Assembly (NCBI GenBank): GCA_948566455.1
Contig: CAOYQO010000006.1
Location: forward strand, 62,001 to 126,000
Source: an uncultured Phocaeicola sp.
GTDB lineage: Bacteria > Bacteroidota > Bacteroidia > Bacteroidales > Bacteroidaceae
DNA length: 64,000 nucleotides
Reading direction: 5' to 3'
A program made the position numbers and the translations under genes. Below are positions 53,001 through 62,078 of the stretch, in pieces (within the stretch, counting starts at the first letter, position 1; each line of letters starts with the position of its first letter). The notes below the pieces were generated by a model, which searched no databases, was not told the origin of the DNA, and saw only the letters and a program-made list of their open reading frames with translations.

Positions 53001-54659
53001 TTATCCCTTTGCTTCCTGGTATAAGAATCGTTTAATGGAGCGTTTTGGAGTTTTCTCAAATTCTTCGGGATAGATTTTCATTTTGAATATCTGGCTGTAT
53101 GCAGGCAACATGGTGTTTAGCGTGGCACGGTTTTCTTCCATGACCCGTTCTATATCTGCGGTAGTCAGACCGTGTGCAAAGGCATCGTCGAAGTCCGGAT
53201 ATACCAGTCCGACAAGCTTTTCATTCTGCTGCACGATAATACTTTCGGCAACGTACGGCATGTTATTCAACTTATCTTCTATTTCTTCGGGGTATATATT
53301 TTGTCCACTGGAACCGAGCAACATATTCTTGCTGCGGCCTTTGATGGTGATATTCCCTTCGGCGTCCATTAGTGCAAGGTCGCCTGTATGCAGCCAACCG
53401 TCAGCGTCGATTGCTTCACGTGTGGCTTCTTCATTTTTATAGTATCCAAGCATAACATTCGGTCCGCGGCATACGATTTCCCCCGGTATATTTTCCGGAT
53501 CGGAAGAAAGGACTTTCACTTCCATACGCGGAACCGCCTTACCGCAGGAACCCGGTTTGAAGCGTGACCAGTCTTCGTAACAGATAATCGGACCACATTC
53601 TGTCATCCCATAACCTACCGTGTAGGGGAATTCTATCATGTGCAGGAATTGTTCTACTTCCTGATTGAAAGCGGCACCGCCTACGATGACTTCTGCAAAA
53701 CGCCCGCCGAAAGCATTGACTACTCCTTCGCGTACAGTTGCTTTAATCTTGTCATTGATGATGGGAACTTTCAGCAATAGCTTCATGGTAGGTGTTTCCA
53801 GTTTCGGAAGCACGTTCTTCTTAATGATCTTTTCTATAATAAGCGGTACAGCCACTACAAGGTGGGGCTTCACTTCCGAGAATGCCTGGAAAATGATTTT
53901 GGGGCTTGGCATGCGGGTTAGGAAGTAGATCTGACATCCTGCTGAAAACTCGTACAGGAATTCGAATGCCAACCCGTACATGTGTGCCATTGGCAACATG
54001 GAGATAATCTTGTCTCCGGCTTTCAATGGCAATACTTCGAATGCGAATGCCGTATTGGACCACAGGCTGCGGTAGGGCAGCATTACCCCCTTGGAGTAAC
54101 TCGTTGTTCCGGAAGTATAGTTGATGACTGCCAGTTCTTCGGGCTGATCTTTGTGATATTCAATGTGTTCCTTACGGAAATTCTTGGGGTATTTCTTGCC
54201 GAACAATTCGTTCAGATGTTCACGGGCGTAATCCAGTTTCTGTGTGCGTGAGATGAGAATGGAGAAGTCCGTCATCAGAATGATGCCTTCCAGGATAGTC
54301 ATGGCAGATTCGTTGAGGTTTTCCCATACCTGGTCGCCCACAAAGAGTAATTTTGCTTCGGAGTGATTGACAATGTTGTGTACATTGTCCGCTTTGAACT
54401 CATGAAGGATAGGAACTGCAACTGCTCCGTAGGTAAGTGTGGCAAGGAAGGTGACTCCCCAGTGTGAGCTATTACGTCCACAGATGGCTATCTTATCGCC
54501 TTTTTTAATACCGCTTGCTTCGAAGATTAAATGTACTTTCTCTATTTTGCGGGCTACATCTTTATATTGTAGGGTAGCGCCATTATAATCTGTCAGGGCA
54601 TCAAGGTCCCAATTCTCTTTAATACTATTCTCAATGTAGGCGATAAAGCTTTGTTCCAT
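53001..54659 (-). CDS. long-chain acyl-CoA synthetase (AMP-binding)
   Basis: 552 residues. ANL-superfamily motifs are INYTSGTTSYSKGVMLP near 175, GYGMTECGPII near 330, WLHTGDLALMDAEG near 405 and the C-terminal lysine in KTPKRSIKRFL near 540. It should activate fatty acids as CoA thioesters at the membrane. It is much longer than the capsule-locus ligase and not close to it. A -7 element lies 36 bp upstream. Housekeeping role likely. Confidence 0.9.
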   Translation of the reverse strand: MEQSFIAYIENSIKENWDLDALTDYNGATLQYKDVARKIEKVHLIFEASGIKKGDKIAICGRNSSHWGVTFLATLTYGAVAVPILHEFKADNVHNIVNHSEAKLLFVGDQVWENLNESAMTILEGIILMTDFSILISRTQKLDYAREHLNELFGKKYPKNFRKEHIEYHKDQPEELAVINYTSGTTSYSKGVMLPYRSLWSNTAFAFEVLPLKAGDKIISMLPMAHMYGLAFEFLYEFSAGCQIYFLTRMPSPKIIFQAFSEVKPHLVVAVPLIIEKIIKKNVLPKLETPTMKLLLKVPIINDKIKATVREGVVNAFGGRFAEVIVGGAAFNQEVEQFLHMIEFPYTVGYGMTECGPIICYEDWSRFKPGSCGKAVPRMEVKVLSSDPENIPGEIVCRGPNVMLGYYKNEEATREAIDADGWLHTGDLALMDAEGNITIKGRSKNMLLGSSGQNIYPEEIEDKLNNMPYVAESIIVQQNEKLVGLVYPDFDDAFAHGLTTADIERVMEENRATLNTMLPAYSQIFKMKIYPEEFEKTPKRSIKRFLYQEAKG

Positions 54660-54694
54660 GATATTATATATTGCACATTTATTTGAAATTTGTG

Positions 54695-54702
54695 CAAATA
54701 TA
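54695..54702 (-). promoter_or_regulatory. -7 element for the acyl-CoA synthetase gene
   Basis: The minus strand reads TATATTTG, a full match to TAnnTTTG, 36 bp before the start. Confidence 0.55.
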
Positions 54703-54761
54703 AGGCTTTATCAAAAGAAAGCAAATTTTTAGCTAAAAAAAGCGGGATATGTATATAATTT

Positions 54762-54792
54762 AGCCCTGGCATATTAAAATATGGCCAGGGCT
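54762..54792 (-). terminator. hairpin after the fcl gene
   Basis: AGCCCTGGC (54762-54770) pairs with GCCAGGGCT (54784-54792), with an inner ATATT/AATAT stem. It lies 10 bp past the fcl stop; the U-tract on the minus strand is weak. Confidence 0.6.
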
Positions 54793-54802
54793 ATTGAAAT
54801 AT

Positions 54803-55879
54803 TTACGATTTTAAATACCAATGATAGATGCGTTGTACGCCTTCTTCTATTTCTACTTTGTGGTGCCAACCCAGAGAATGTAGTTTTGAAGGGTCGGTCA
54901 GCTTACGCATGGTGCCGTCCGGTTTGCTACTATCGAAACTCAGTTGGCCTTTGTAGCCTACAGTAGAAACAATCAGTTCGGCAAGGTTGCGGATGGAGAT
55001 TTCTTTACCTGTACCTATATTGATGTGGCAGTTACGAATGTCTTTATCGTCTGGTTTATAGGTGTCTTTGAAGTCTACATGTTCCATGACGAATACACTG
55101 GCATCTGCCATTTCTTCGCTCCAAAGGAATTCGCGAAGCGGTGTACCGGTACCCCAAAGTTTCACTTCATTGTCACTGATACCGTATTTAGCAAGAATGG
55201 TGAGAATATCCTCTTTGCTGCCGGTTCCGTCAATGCCTTCTACGGGACGGAGATCCAGGTCTTTGCGTATGGCATCCCAATCACCTTGTTTCAGACAGTG
55301 GGCAAGGTGTATCTTGCGAATCATGGCAGGAAGTACATGACTGCGTTCCAGATCGAAATTATCGTTCGGGCCATAGAGGTTGGTAGGCATTACAGCAATA
55401 TAATTTGTACCGTATTGCAGGTTGAAGCTTTCGCACATTTTCAGTCCGGCAATCTTAGCTATGGCATAGGGTTCATTGGTGTATTCCAGGGGAGAGGTAA
55501 GAAGTACTTCTTCTTTCATGGGTTGCTCGGCATCGCGTGGATAAATGCAAGTGCTGCCCAGGAAGAGGAGTTTCTTTACATTGTGGCGGAAGCTTTCTCC
55601 GATGACGTTCTGTTGTATTTGCAGGTTCTTGTAGATGAAATCGGCACGATAGATACTGTTTGCCATGATGCCGCCTACGAAAGCGGCAGCAAGGAATACA
55701 TATTCCGGTTGTTCTTCATCAAAGAATCTACGAACGGCAATGGCGTCCAGTAAGTCGACTTCTTTGTGGGTTTTGCCAATAAGATTGGTATATCCTTTAT
55801 CTTGCAGGTTCTTCCAGATTGCAGAACCTACCAGGCCACGATGACCTGCTACGTAGATTTTGGCGTTTTTGTCTAACAT
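54803..55879 (-). CDS. fcl: GDP-L-fucose synthase
   Basis: 358 residues. Extended SDR with GHRGLVGSAIW near 12 and the catalytic pair in EPYAIAKIAG near 140; TNLYGPNDNFDLERSHVLP near 165 is a GDP-fucose synthase signature. It epimerises and reduces GDP-4-keto-6-deoxymannose to GDP-L-fucose. It follows gmd after 20 bp. Longer than E. coli Fcl (321) by an insert around 200-235, usual in Bacteroidetes. Serves capsule and protein fucosylation. Confidence 0.95.
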   Translation of the reverse strand: MLDKNAKIYVAGHRGLVGSAIWKNLQDKGYTNLIGKTHKEVDLLDAIAVRRFFDEEQPEYVFLAAAFVGGIMANSIYRADFIYKNLQIQQNVIGESFRHNVKKLLFLGSTCIYPRDAEQPMKEEVLLTSPLEYTNEPYAIAKIAGLKMCESFNLQYGTNYIAVMPTNLYGPNDNFDLERSHVLPAMIRKIHLAHCLKQGDWDAIRKDLDLRPVEGIDGTGSKEDILTILAKYGISDNEVKLWGTGTPLREFLWSEEMADASVFVMEHVDFKDTYKPDDKDIRNCHINIGTGKEISIRNLAELIVSTVGYKGQLSFDSSKPDGTMRKLTDPSKLHSLGWHHKVEIEEGVQRIYHWYLKS

Positions 55880-55899
55880 TATATTTTAAGTTTTATGTA

Positions 55900-56976
55900 T
55901 TAATTCTCTTGTGATCTCAGATACAGCTTTCTCACAAACTTCATGTCATGCGTTGCCATAATCTTCACGAGATCTTCAAAGCTGGTTTGTCTTGGGTTCC
56001 AGCCCAAAAGTGTTTTGGCTTTGGTAGGATCACCCAGCAATTGTTCAACTTCGGCAGGACGGAAGTATTTTGAATCTACTTCTACAATGATTTTGCCTGT
56101 CTTCACATCAATGCCTTTTTCTTCGATACCTTCACCTTCCCAACGCAGTTCAATACCTACTTCTTTGAAGGAGAGTGTGGCAAACTCACGAACAGTATGC
56201 ATTTCTCCTGTGGCAATCACGAAATCTTCCGGTGTATCATGCTGAAGAATGAGCCACATACACTCTACATAATCTTTCGCATATCCCCAGTCACGGCGTG
56301 CGTCCAGATTACCTAAATACAATTTATCCTGAAAACCTTGTGCTATGCGTGCAGCAGCCAGCGTAATCTTGCGGGTTACAAATGTCTCACCTCTGCGTTC
56401 ACTTTCATGATTGAAAAGGATACCGTTTACGGCAAACATTCCATAACTTTCGCGGTAGTTTTTGGTAATCCAGAAACCATATTGTTTGGCTACTCCGTAC
56501 GGGCTACGGGGATAGAAAGGCGTTGTTTCCGTTTGAGGAACTTCCTGTACTTTTCCGTAGAGTTCCGAAGTAGATGCCTGATAAATCTTTGTTTTTTTCT
56601 CCATGCCCAGGATGCGGACAGCTTCCAGCATACGGAGTGTACCAATGGCGTCCGCTTCAGCTGTGTATTCCGGTACATCAAAAGATACCTTTACATGACT
56701 TTGTGCGGCAAGATTATAGATTTCATCCGGTTGCACCTGCTGAATGATTCGAATGAGCGAACTGCTATCCGTCATATCGCCGTAATGCAGGTTAATAGTA
56801 CGTTTCTGTTTCATGTCGCGCACCCATTCGTCGAAGTACAAGTGTTCGATACGTCCTGTATTGAATGAGGATGAACGGCGGAGAATACCGTGAACTTCAT
56901 ATCCTTTTTGTAATAAGAATTCGGCAAGAAACGAACCGTCCTGACCTGTTATTCCGGAGATTAGAGCTGTTTTCAT
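55900..56976 (-). CDS. gmd: GDP-mannose 4,6-dehydratase
   Basis: 358 residues. GITGQDGSFLAEFLL near 8 is the NADP-binding motif, STSELYGKVQEVPQTE near 130 holds the catalytic Thr/Ser-Glu, and SPYGVAKQYG near 155 has the Tyr-Lys pair. It converts GDP-mannose to GDP-4-keto-6-deoxymannose, the first step to GDP-L-fucose. It is the first gene of the gmd-fcl operon. No good -7 element was found in the 73-bp gap upstream. Confidence 0.95.
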   Translation of the reverse strand: MKTALISGITGQDGSFLAEFLLQKGYEVHGILRRSSSFNTGRIEHLYFDEWVRDMKQKRTINLHYGDMTDSSSLIRIIQQVQPDEIYNLAAQSHVKVSFDVPEYTAEADAIGTLRMLEAVRILGMEKKTKIYQASTSELYGKVQEVPQTETTPFYPRSPYGVAKQYGFWITKNYRESYGMFAVNGILFNHESERRGETFVTRKITLAAARIAQGFQDKLYLGNLDARRDWGYAKDYVECMWLILQHDTPEDFVIATGEMHTVREFATLSFKEVGIELRWEGEGIEEKGIDVKTGKIIVEVDSKYFRPAEVEQLLGDPTKAKTLLGWNPRQTSFEDLVKIMATHDMKFVRKLYLRSQEN

Positions 56977-57049
56977 ATTGTAGGCTTCGTTATAAATTGA
57001 TTTTAAGAGGACAAAATTCGTTGTTTTTTACGAGAAAACAAAACTTTTT

Positions 57050-58204
57050 TCATTTATATATCTTATCCACTACCAACGCAATCGCCCCGTCTCCCGTCAC
57101 ATTACAGGCAGTACCGAAGCTATCCATCGCAATGTAGAGCGCAATCATCAATGCTTGTGCCGATTCATCGAAACCAAGCATGGACTGCAATATACCCAAA
57201 GATGCCATGATAGCACCACCAGGAACTCCGGGAGCCGCTACCATGGTGATTCCCAGCATGAAAATAAAACCGGCAAATAGTGGGAAATCGAAAGGTATAC
57301 CCTGCATCATCATCAAGGCAAGGGCGCATGCAACTATCTTGAGCGTACTTCCGGATAGATGTATCGTAGCACAAAGTGGAATCACAAAACCTGCTATGTC
57401 AGATGATACCCCATTCTTTTTAGTCTGTTCCAATGTGACAGGAATAGTGGCAGCAGAAGACTGTGTACCTAAGGCGGTGAAATAGGCAGGCATCATCCGT
57501 CCCAATAATTTAAAGGGATTCTTACGGACGAATAGTGCAGCTATGCAATACTGGAACACTAAAAGGAAGATATGCAGCAGGAAGATCACACCGATTATTT
57601 TTATGAAGACCATTAATACAGAGAATACCTGTCCCGAATGTGTCATATTAAGGAATATACCGAATATGTAAATAGGGAGCAATGGCAGAATGACTGCACT
57701 GATCATGCGAATAATAATTTCCTGGAAATCGCGTGCAGCATTCTTCAACGTATCGTTTTTCAGTTGAGCAAGCCCAAGTCCTAACATGAAAGCTAATACC
57801 AGAGCTGTCATAACATTCATCAGCGGAGGTATGGCAACAGAAAAGAAAGGCAAGATGCCTTGCGCTTCACTGACCTCTTCCAGCGGAACTCCCGATTCTA
57901 TCAGGTGTGGAAATACAGTTACACCAGTAAAGTAAGACAAAAAACCGGAAAACAAGGTTGCTCCGTAAGCAATCAGTGCTGTAATTAATAATAGTTTTCC
58001 GGCACCTTTACCAATATCGGCAATTGCTACTGTTACTAACCCTACAATAATAAGTGGTATGGAGAAGTTCAGGAACTCACTGAAAATACCGTTGAACGTA
58101 ACGAAAAAGCGTACCATACCTCCGGGAAGAAAATTACCCAAAAGAATACCCAATGCTATGGCTATTATGATACGCGGCAGTAGTCCGATATGTAGTTTTT
58201 TCAT
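57050..58204 (-). CDS. dicarboxylate/amino acid:cation symporter (SLC1/DAACS family)
   Basis: 384 residues, polytopic. Start MKKLHIGLLPRIIIAIALG; later motifs include the Ser-rich reentrant loop TALGTQSSAATIPVTLEQ near 245 and the substrate site PGVPGGAIMASLG near 325. It carries glutamate, aspartate or C4-dicarboxylates with Na+ or H+. It reads divergently from gnd and has its own -7 element. Shorter than GltP (437), but the core is complete. Confidence 0.9.
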   Translation of the reverse strand: MKKLHIGLLPRIIIAIALGILLGNFLPGGMVRFFVTFNGIFSEFLNFSIPLIIVGLVTVAIADIGKGAGKLLLITALIAYGATLFSGFLSYFTGVTVFPHLIESGVPLEEVSEAQGILPFFSVAIPPLMNVMTALVLAFMLGLGLAQLKNDTLKNAARDFQEIIIRMISAVILPLLPIYIFGIFLNMTHSGQVFSVLMVFIKIIGVIFLLHIFLLVFQYCIAALFVRKNPFKLLGRMMPAYFTALGTQSSAATIPVTLEQTKKNGVSSDIAGFVIPLCATIHLSGSTLKIVACALALMMMQGIPFDFPLFAGFIFMLGITMVAAPGVPGGAIMASLGILQSMLGFDESAQALMIALYIAMDSFGTACNVTGDGAIALVVDKIYK

Positions 58205-58247
58205 AAATCTGTATTTAAGTTTTTCAGGTGAAATGTAGTCATGTTTG

Positions 58248-58255
58248 CAAAAGTA
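58248..58255 (-). promoter_or_regulatory. -7 element for the symporter gene
   Basis: The minus strand reads TACTTTTG, matching TAnnTTTG, 44 bp before the start. Confidence 0.5.
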
Positions 58256-58331
58256 CGATTTTTATTCGAAATTCATACGAACAAATGCCCTTGGCATATT
58301 GTTTCCATTTCAATGAAACAATAACAAAAAA

Positions 58332-59819
58332 ATGCAAGTTATGACCAAAAACAAACAAAAGACAGACATCGGCTTAATTGGACTTGCCGTAATGGGGGAG
58401 AATCTGGCCTTGAACATGGCAGATAAGGGATGGCACGTATCCGTGTATAATCGAACCGTTCCGGGAGTAGAAGAAGGCGTGGTAGAACGCTTTACCAATG
58501 GCCGTGCCAAGGGAAAGACTATTGAAGGATATACTGAAATACCCGACTTTGTGGAGTCCATTTCTACACCGCGCAAAATCATGATGATGGTTCGTGCGGG
58601 TAATGCGGTAGATGAGTTGATGGAACAGCTTTTTCCGTATCTTTCTCCGGGAGATATACTAATAGATGGTGGAAATTCAAATTATGAAGATACCAATCGC
58701 CGTGTGGCATTGGCCGAACAGAAAGGTTTTCGCTTTGTCGGAGCTGGTGTTTCCGGCGGAGAAGAAGGGGCGCTGAATGGTGCTTCTATTATGCCGGGTG
58801 GTTCTGTTACTGCCTGGGATGAAGTGAAACCCATTCTGCAAAGTATCGCTGCACGTGCTGCCGATGGTACTCCTTGCTGTGATTGGATTGGTCCGGCTGG
58901 TTCGGGACACTTTGTCAAGATGATACATAATGGTATCGAGTATGGCGATATGCAGCTGATTGCCGAAGCCTACTGGGTGATGAAGAATCTATTGCAACTG
59001 GATAATGAAGAGATGGCTTCTGTATTTGCTCATTGGAATGAGGGTAAATTGCGCAGTTATCTGATAGAAATCACTGCCAACATTTTACGTCATAAAGATA
59101 AGGCAGGTGGATATCTGATTGATAAGATTTTGGATACTGCCGGACAGAAAGGTACTGGTAAATGGTCTGTTATCAATGCTATGGAACTGGGAATGCCCTT
59201 GGGACTGATTGCTACGGCTGTTTTTGAGCGTAGCCTTTCGGCACAGAAAAATCTGCGTGAAGCGGCTTCCAAGCAATTCGCTTGCCAGCGTTCGCAAGTG
59301 GTATATAATAAACCGGAACTGGTGAAGGATATTTATTCGGCCTTGTATGCTTCCAAATTGGTATCTTATGCACAAGGTTTTGCTGTATTGCAAAAGGCAT
59401 CCGATACTTTCGGTTGGGATCTCGATCTGGCATCCATTGCCCGTATGTGGCGTGGTGGTTGTATTATCCGTAGTGTATTCCTGAATGACATAGCTGCAGC
59501 TTTTGAAGCATCACAGAAGCCGAAGCACTTGCTGCTTGCTCCTTACTTCCGGGAAGAAATTAAAGAATTGCTTTCGGGCTGGAAGCATCTTGTAGCTCAT
59601 GCAATGAAAGAAGAACTGCCTGTTCCTGCTTTCTCTTCTGCACTGAACTATTTCTATTCACTGGTATCTGCGAAGTTACCTGCCAATATGATTCAGGCAC
59701 AACGCGATTACTTTGGTGCACATACTTTCGAACGTACTGATGAACTTCGCGGGCAATTCTTCCATGAGAACTGGACCGGACATGGCGGAGATACAAAATC
59801 AGGTACATATAATGTGTAG
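58332..59819 (+). CDS. gnd: 6-phosphogluconate dehydrogenase, decarboxylating
   Basis: 495 residues. The NADP-binding start IGLIGLAVMGENLALNMADKG is split near residues 13-33; GGNSNYEDT near 117, GAGVSGGEEGALNGASIMPGG near 137 (in two parts), and the C-terminal helix end HTFERTDELRGQFFH are characteristic. It oxidises 6-phosphogluconate to ribulose-5-phosphate, CO2 and NADPH. ATG at 58332 or 58341 are both possible. It heads the operon with zwf and pgl. Confidence 0.95.
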   Translation: MQVMTKNKQKTDIGLIGLAVMGENLALNMADKGWHVSVYNRTVPGVEEGVVERFTNGRAKGKTIEGYTEIPDFVESISTPRKIMMMVRAGNAVDELMEQLFPYLSPGDILIDGGNSNYEDTNRRVALAEQKGFRFVGAGVSGGEEGALNGASIMPGGSVTAWDEVKPILQSIAARAADGTPCCDWIGPAGSGHFVKMIHNGIEYGDMQLIAEAYWVMKNLLQLDNEEMASVFAHWNEGKLRSYLIEITANILRHKDKAGGYLIDKILDTAGQKGTGKWSVINAMELGMPLGLIATAVFERSLSAQKNLREAASKQFACQRSQVVYNKPELVKDIYSALYASKLVSYAQGFAVLQKASDTFGWDLDLASIARMWRGGCIIRSVFLNDIAAAFEASQKPKHLLLAPYFREEIKELLSGWKHLVAHAMKEELPVPAFSSALNYFYSLVSAKLPANMIQAQRDYFGAHTFERTDELRGQFFHENWTGHGGDTKSGTYNV

Positions 59820-59820
59820 T

Positions 59821-59855
59821 CACTAACTACTAATCACTAACCACTAATCACTAAA
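59821..59855 (+). repeat. five heptanucleotide units between gnd and zwf
   Basis: Units read cactaac, tactaat, cactaac, cactaat, cactaaa, filling the gap of 40 bp. Confidence 0.6.
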
Positions 59856-59859
59856 TTAA

Positions 59860-61347
59860 ATGAGTAAATTTGTAATGATCATATTCGGCGCCTCGGGTGA
59901 CCTGACGAAGCGCAAACTTATGCCGGCACTCTACTCTCTTTATAAAGATAATCGGTTGCCGGAAGAGTTTAGCATTTTAGGAATTGGGCGCACAGACTAC
60001 GCGGATGATACTTACCGTGACTATATATTGAATGAACTGGAACATTTTGTCACTCCCGCTGAAGTAGGGATGAAGGAATTCTGTACTCATTTACATTATC
60101 TCAGCATAGATCCTGCCAAAGAAGAAGGTTACGAAATGTTGGGCAAGCGTTTACAGGAAATCACAGGTGAGAAAGCTCCGGATAATTTGCTGTTCTATCT
60201 TGCTACGCCTCCTTCACTTTATGGAGTTATTCCCCTGCATCTGAAAAAAGCCGGATTGAATCGTAAGCATACCCGTATCATCGTTGAGAAACCTTTCGGC
60301 TACGACCTGAAGTCAGCACAAGAACTAAACAAAATATATGCTTCCGTCTTTGAGGAGCACCAGATTTATCGTATCGATCATTTTCTCGGTAAAGAAACAG
60401 CTCAAAATATTCTTGCTTTCCGTTTTGCCAACGGCATCTTCGAACCGCTGTGGAACCGTAATTATATCGATTATATAGAAGTTACTGCAGTAGAGAATCT
60501 GGGTATTGAACAGCGTGGCGGTTTCTATGATGGAACAGGAGCTTTGCGGGATATGGTGCAGAACCATCTTATCCAGTTGGTAGCTCTTACCGCTATGGAA
60601 CCTCCTGCAGTTTTTACGGCTGACAATTTCCGTAATGAAGTGGTGAAGGTCTATGAATCCTTGAAACCTCTGACGGATGAAGATTTGAATGAACATATAG
60701 TCCGCGGGCAATATACGGCTTCCGGTTCTAAAAAGGGCTACCGTGAAGAAAAGAACGTTCCTGCCGACTCGCGCACTGAAACTTACATTGCCATGAAAAT
60801 CGGTATCGATAACTGGCGCTGGAGTGGTGTACCTTTCTACATCCGCACAGGAAAGCAGATGCCTACGAAGGTGACGGAGATTGTAGTGCATTTCCGTGAG
60901 ACACCGCATCAGATGTTTCATTGCCATGGCGGACATTGTCCGCGGGCTAATAAACTTATCCTTCGCTTGCAACCCAATGAGGGCATCGTACTGAAGTTTG
61001 GTATGAAAGTGCCCGGTCCGGGATTCGATGTGAAGCAGGTGATGATGGATTTCAGTTATGACCAATTGGGCGGAAAGGCTACAGGTGATGCTTATGCCCG
61101 CCTGATAGAAGACTGTATTCAGGGTGATCCGACCCTTTTCACTCGTAGTGATGCCGTCGAAGCTTCCTGGCGTTTCTTCGATCCGGTATTGCGCTATTGG
61201 AACGAATATCCGGATGCACCTCTCTATGGCTATCCCGTCGGAACCTGGGGACCTCTGGAGAGTGAAGCTATGATGCACGAACATGGTGCTGACTGGACCA
61301 ATCCGTGTAAAAACTTAACGAACACTGATCAATATTGTGAGTTATGA
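59860..61347 (+). CDS. zwf: glucose-6-phosphate 1-dehydrogenase
   Basis: 495 residues. The NADP motif IFGASGDLTKRKLMPALY is at residue 8 and the active site is YRIDHFLGKETAQN near 170, with the catalytic His. EKPFGYDL near 145 is typical. It oxidises glucose-6-phosphate to 6-phosphogluconolactone, giving NADPH. The stop overlaps the pgl start by 4 bp (ATGA), so zwf and pgl are translationally coupled. Confidence 0.96.
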   Translation: MSKFVMIIFGASGDLTKRKLMPALYSLYKDNRLPEEFSILGIGRTDYADDTYRDYILNELEHFVTPAEVGMKEFCTHLHYLSIDPAKEEGYEMLGKRLQEITGEKAPDNLLFYLATPPSLYGVIPLHLKKAGLNRKHTRIIVEKPFGYDLKSAQELNKIYASVFEEHQIYRIDHFLGKETAQNILAFRFANGIFEPLWNRNYIDYIEVTAVENLGIEQRGGFYDGTGALRDMVQNHLIQLVALTAMEPPAVFTADNFRNEVVKVYESLKPLTDEDLNEHIVRGQYTASGSKKGYREEKNVPADSRTETYIAMKIGIDNWRWSGVPFYIRTGKQMPTKVTEIVVHFRETPHQMFHCHGGHCPRANKLILRLQPNEGIVLKFGMKVPGPGFDVKQVMMDFSYDQLGGKATGDAYARLIEDCIQGDPTLFTRSDAVEASWRFFDPVLRYWNEYPDAPLYGYPVGTWGPLESEAMMHEHGADWTNPCKNLTNTDQYCEL

Positions 61348-62045
61348 AAACTTATATCTATAGTACAGCTGTTGAAACGGCACGAGCTCTTATCAAACAC
61401 ATCATAAGTCTGATGGAGGCAGAGCCGCAAAAGATTTTCCACATAGCATTCAGCGGAGGCAGTACGCCTTCGCTCATGTTCGATTTGTGGGCGGATGAGT
61501 TCAAGGATGCCACTCCCTGGTTGCGTATGCGCATCTATTGGGTGGATGAACGTTGTGTGCCTGCCGAAGATTCAGAAAGTAATTATGGCACTATGCGCCG
61601 TTTGTTGTTGGATAAGGTTCATATGCCGGAGGAATACATTTTTCCTATCGATGGTAACAATCGTCCCGACAATGAGGCGAAGCGTTACTCCAGTGTAGTA
61701 CGTTGTCATGCATCTCTCTGGCATGGATTCCCGGCTCTTGACATTGTGTTGCTCGGTGCTGGCGAAGATGGACATACCTCGTCTATTTTTCCCGGACAGG
61801 AGCATTTACTTTCTTCCTTTCATCCTTATGAGGTGAGTGTGAATCCTTACAACGGTCAGAAGCGTATTGCTATGACCGGCTGTCTGTTATTCAATGCCAA
61901 GCAATTGATCTTCTTCGTTACAGGCAGAAATAAGGCTAATGTCGTGCAGGATATTCTGGATTCGGGTGATACCGGTCCGGCTGCCTATGTAGCCCATCAT
62001 GCATGGAATGTAGAAGTATTTATGGATGAGCTGGCAAAACCTTAG
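61344..62045 (+). CDS. pgl: 6-phosphogluconolactonase
   Basis: 233 residues of the DevB/SOL family: FHIAFSGGSTPSLMFDLW near 35, YWVDERCVP near 70, LLGAGEDGHTSSIFPG near 135. It hydrolyses the lactone from Zwf to 6-phosphogluconate. Completes the oxidative pentose phosphate pathway gnd-zwf-pgl operon. Its end faces the convergent membrane-protein gene at 62079 with no evident strong terminator between. Confidence 0.95.
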   Translation: MKTYIYSTAVETARALIKHIISLMEAEPQKIFHIAFSGGSTPSLMFDLWADEFKDATPWLRMRIYWVDERCVPAEDSESNYGTMRRLLLDKVHMPEEYIFPIDGNNRPDNEAKRYSSVVRCHASLWHGFPALDIVLLGAGEDGHTSSIFPGQEHLLSSFHPYEVSVNPYNGQKRIAMTGCLLFNAKQLIFFVTGRNKANVVQDILDSGDTGPAAYVAHHAWNVEVFMDELAKP

Positions 62046-62078
62046 CCCATCCATAAAAGCAATTATTGAGAGAGTGAT

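Noticed and set aside
60325..61284. 319-codon open frame antisense to zwf
   Set aside because: It lies wholly inside zwf, whose motifs and length are intact; the antisense frame has no recognisable domain and arises from codon bias.
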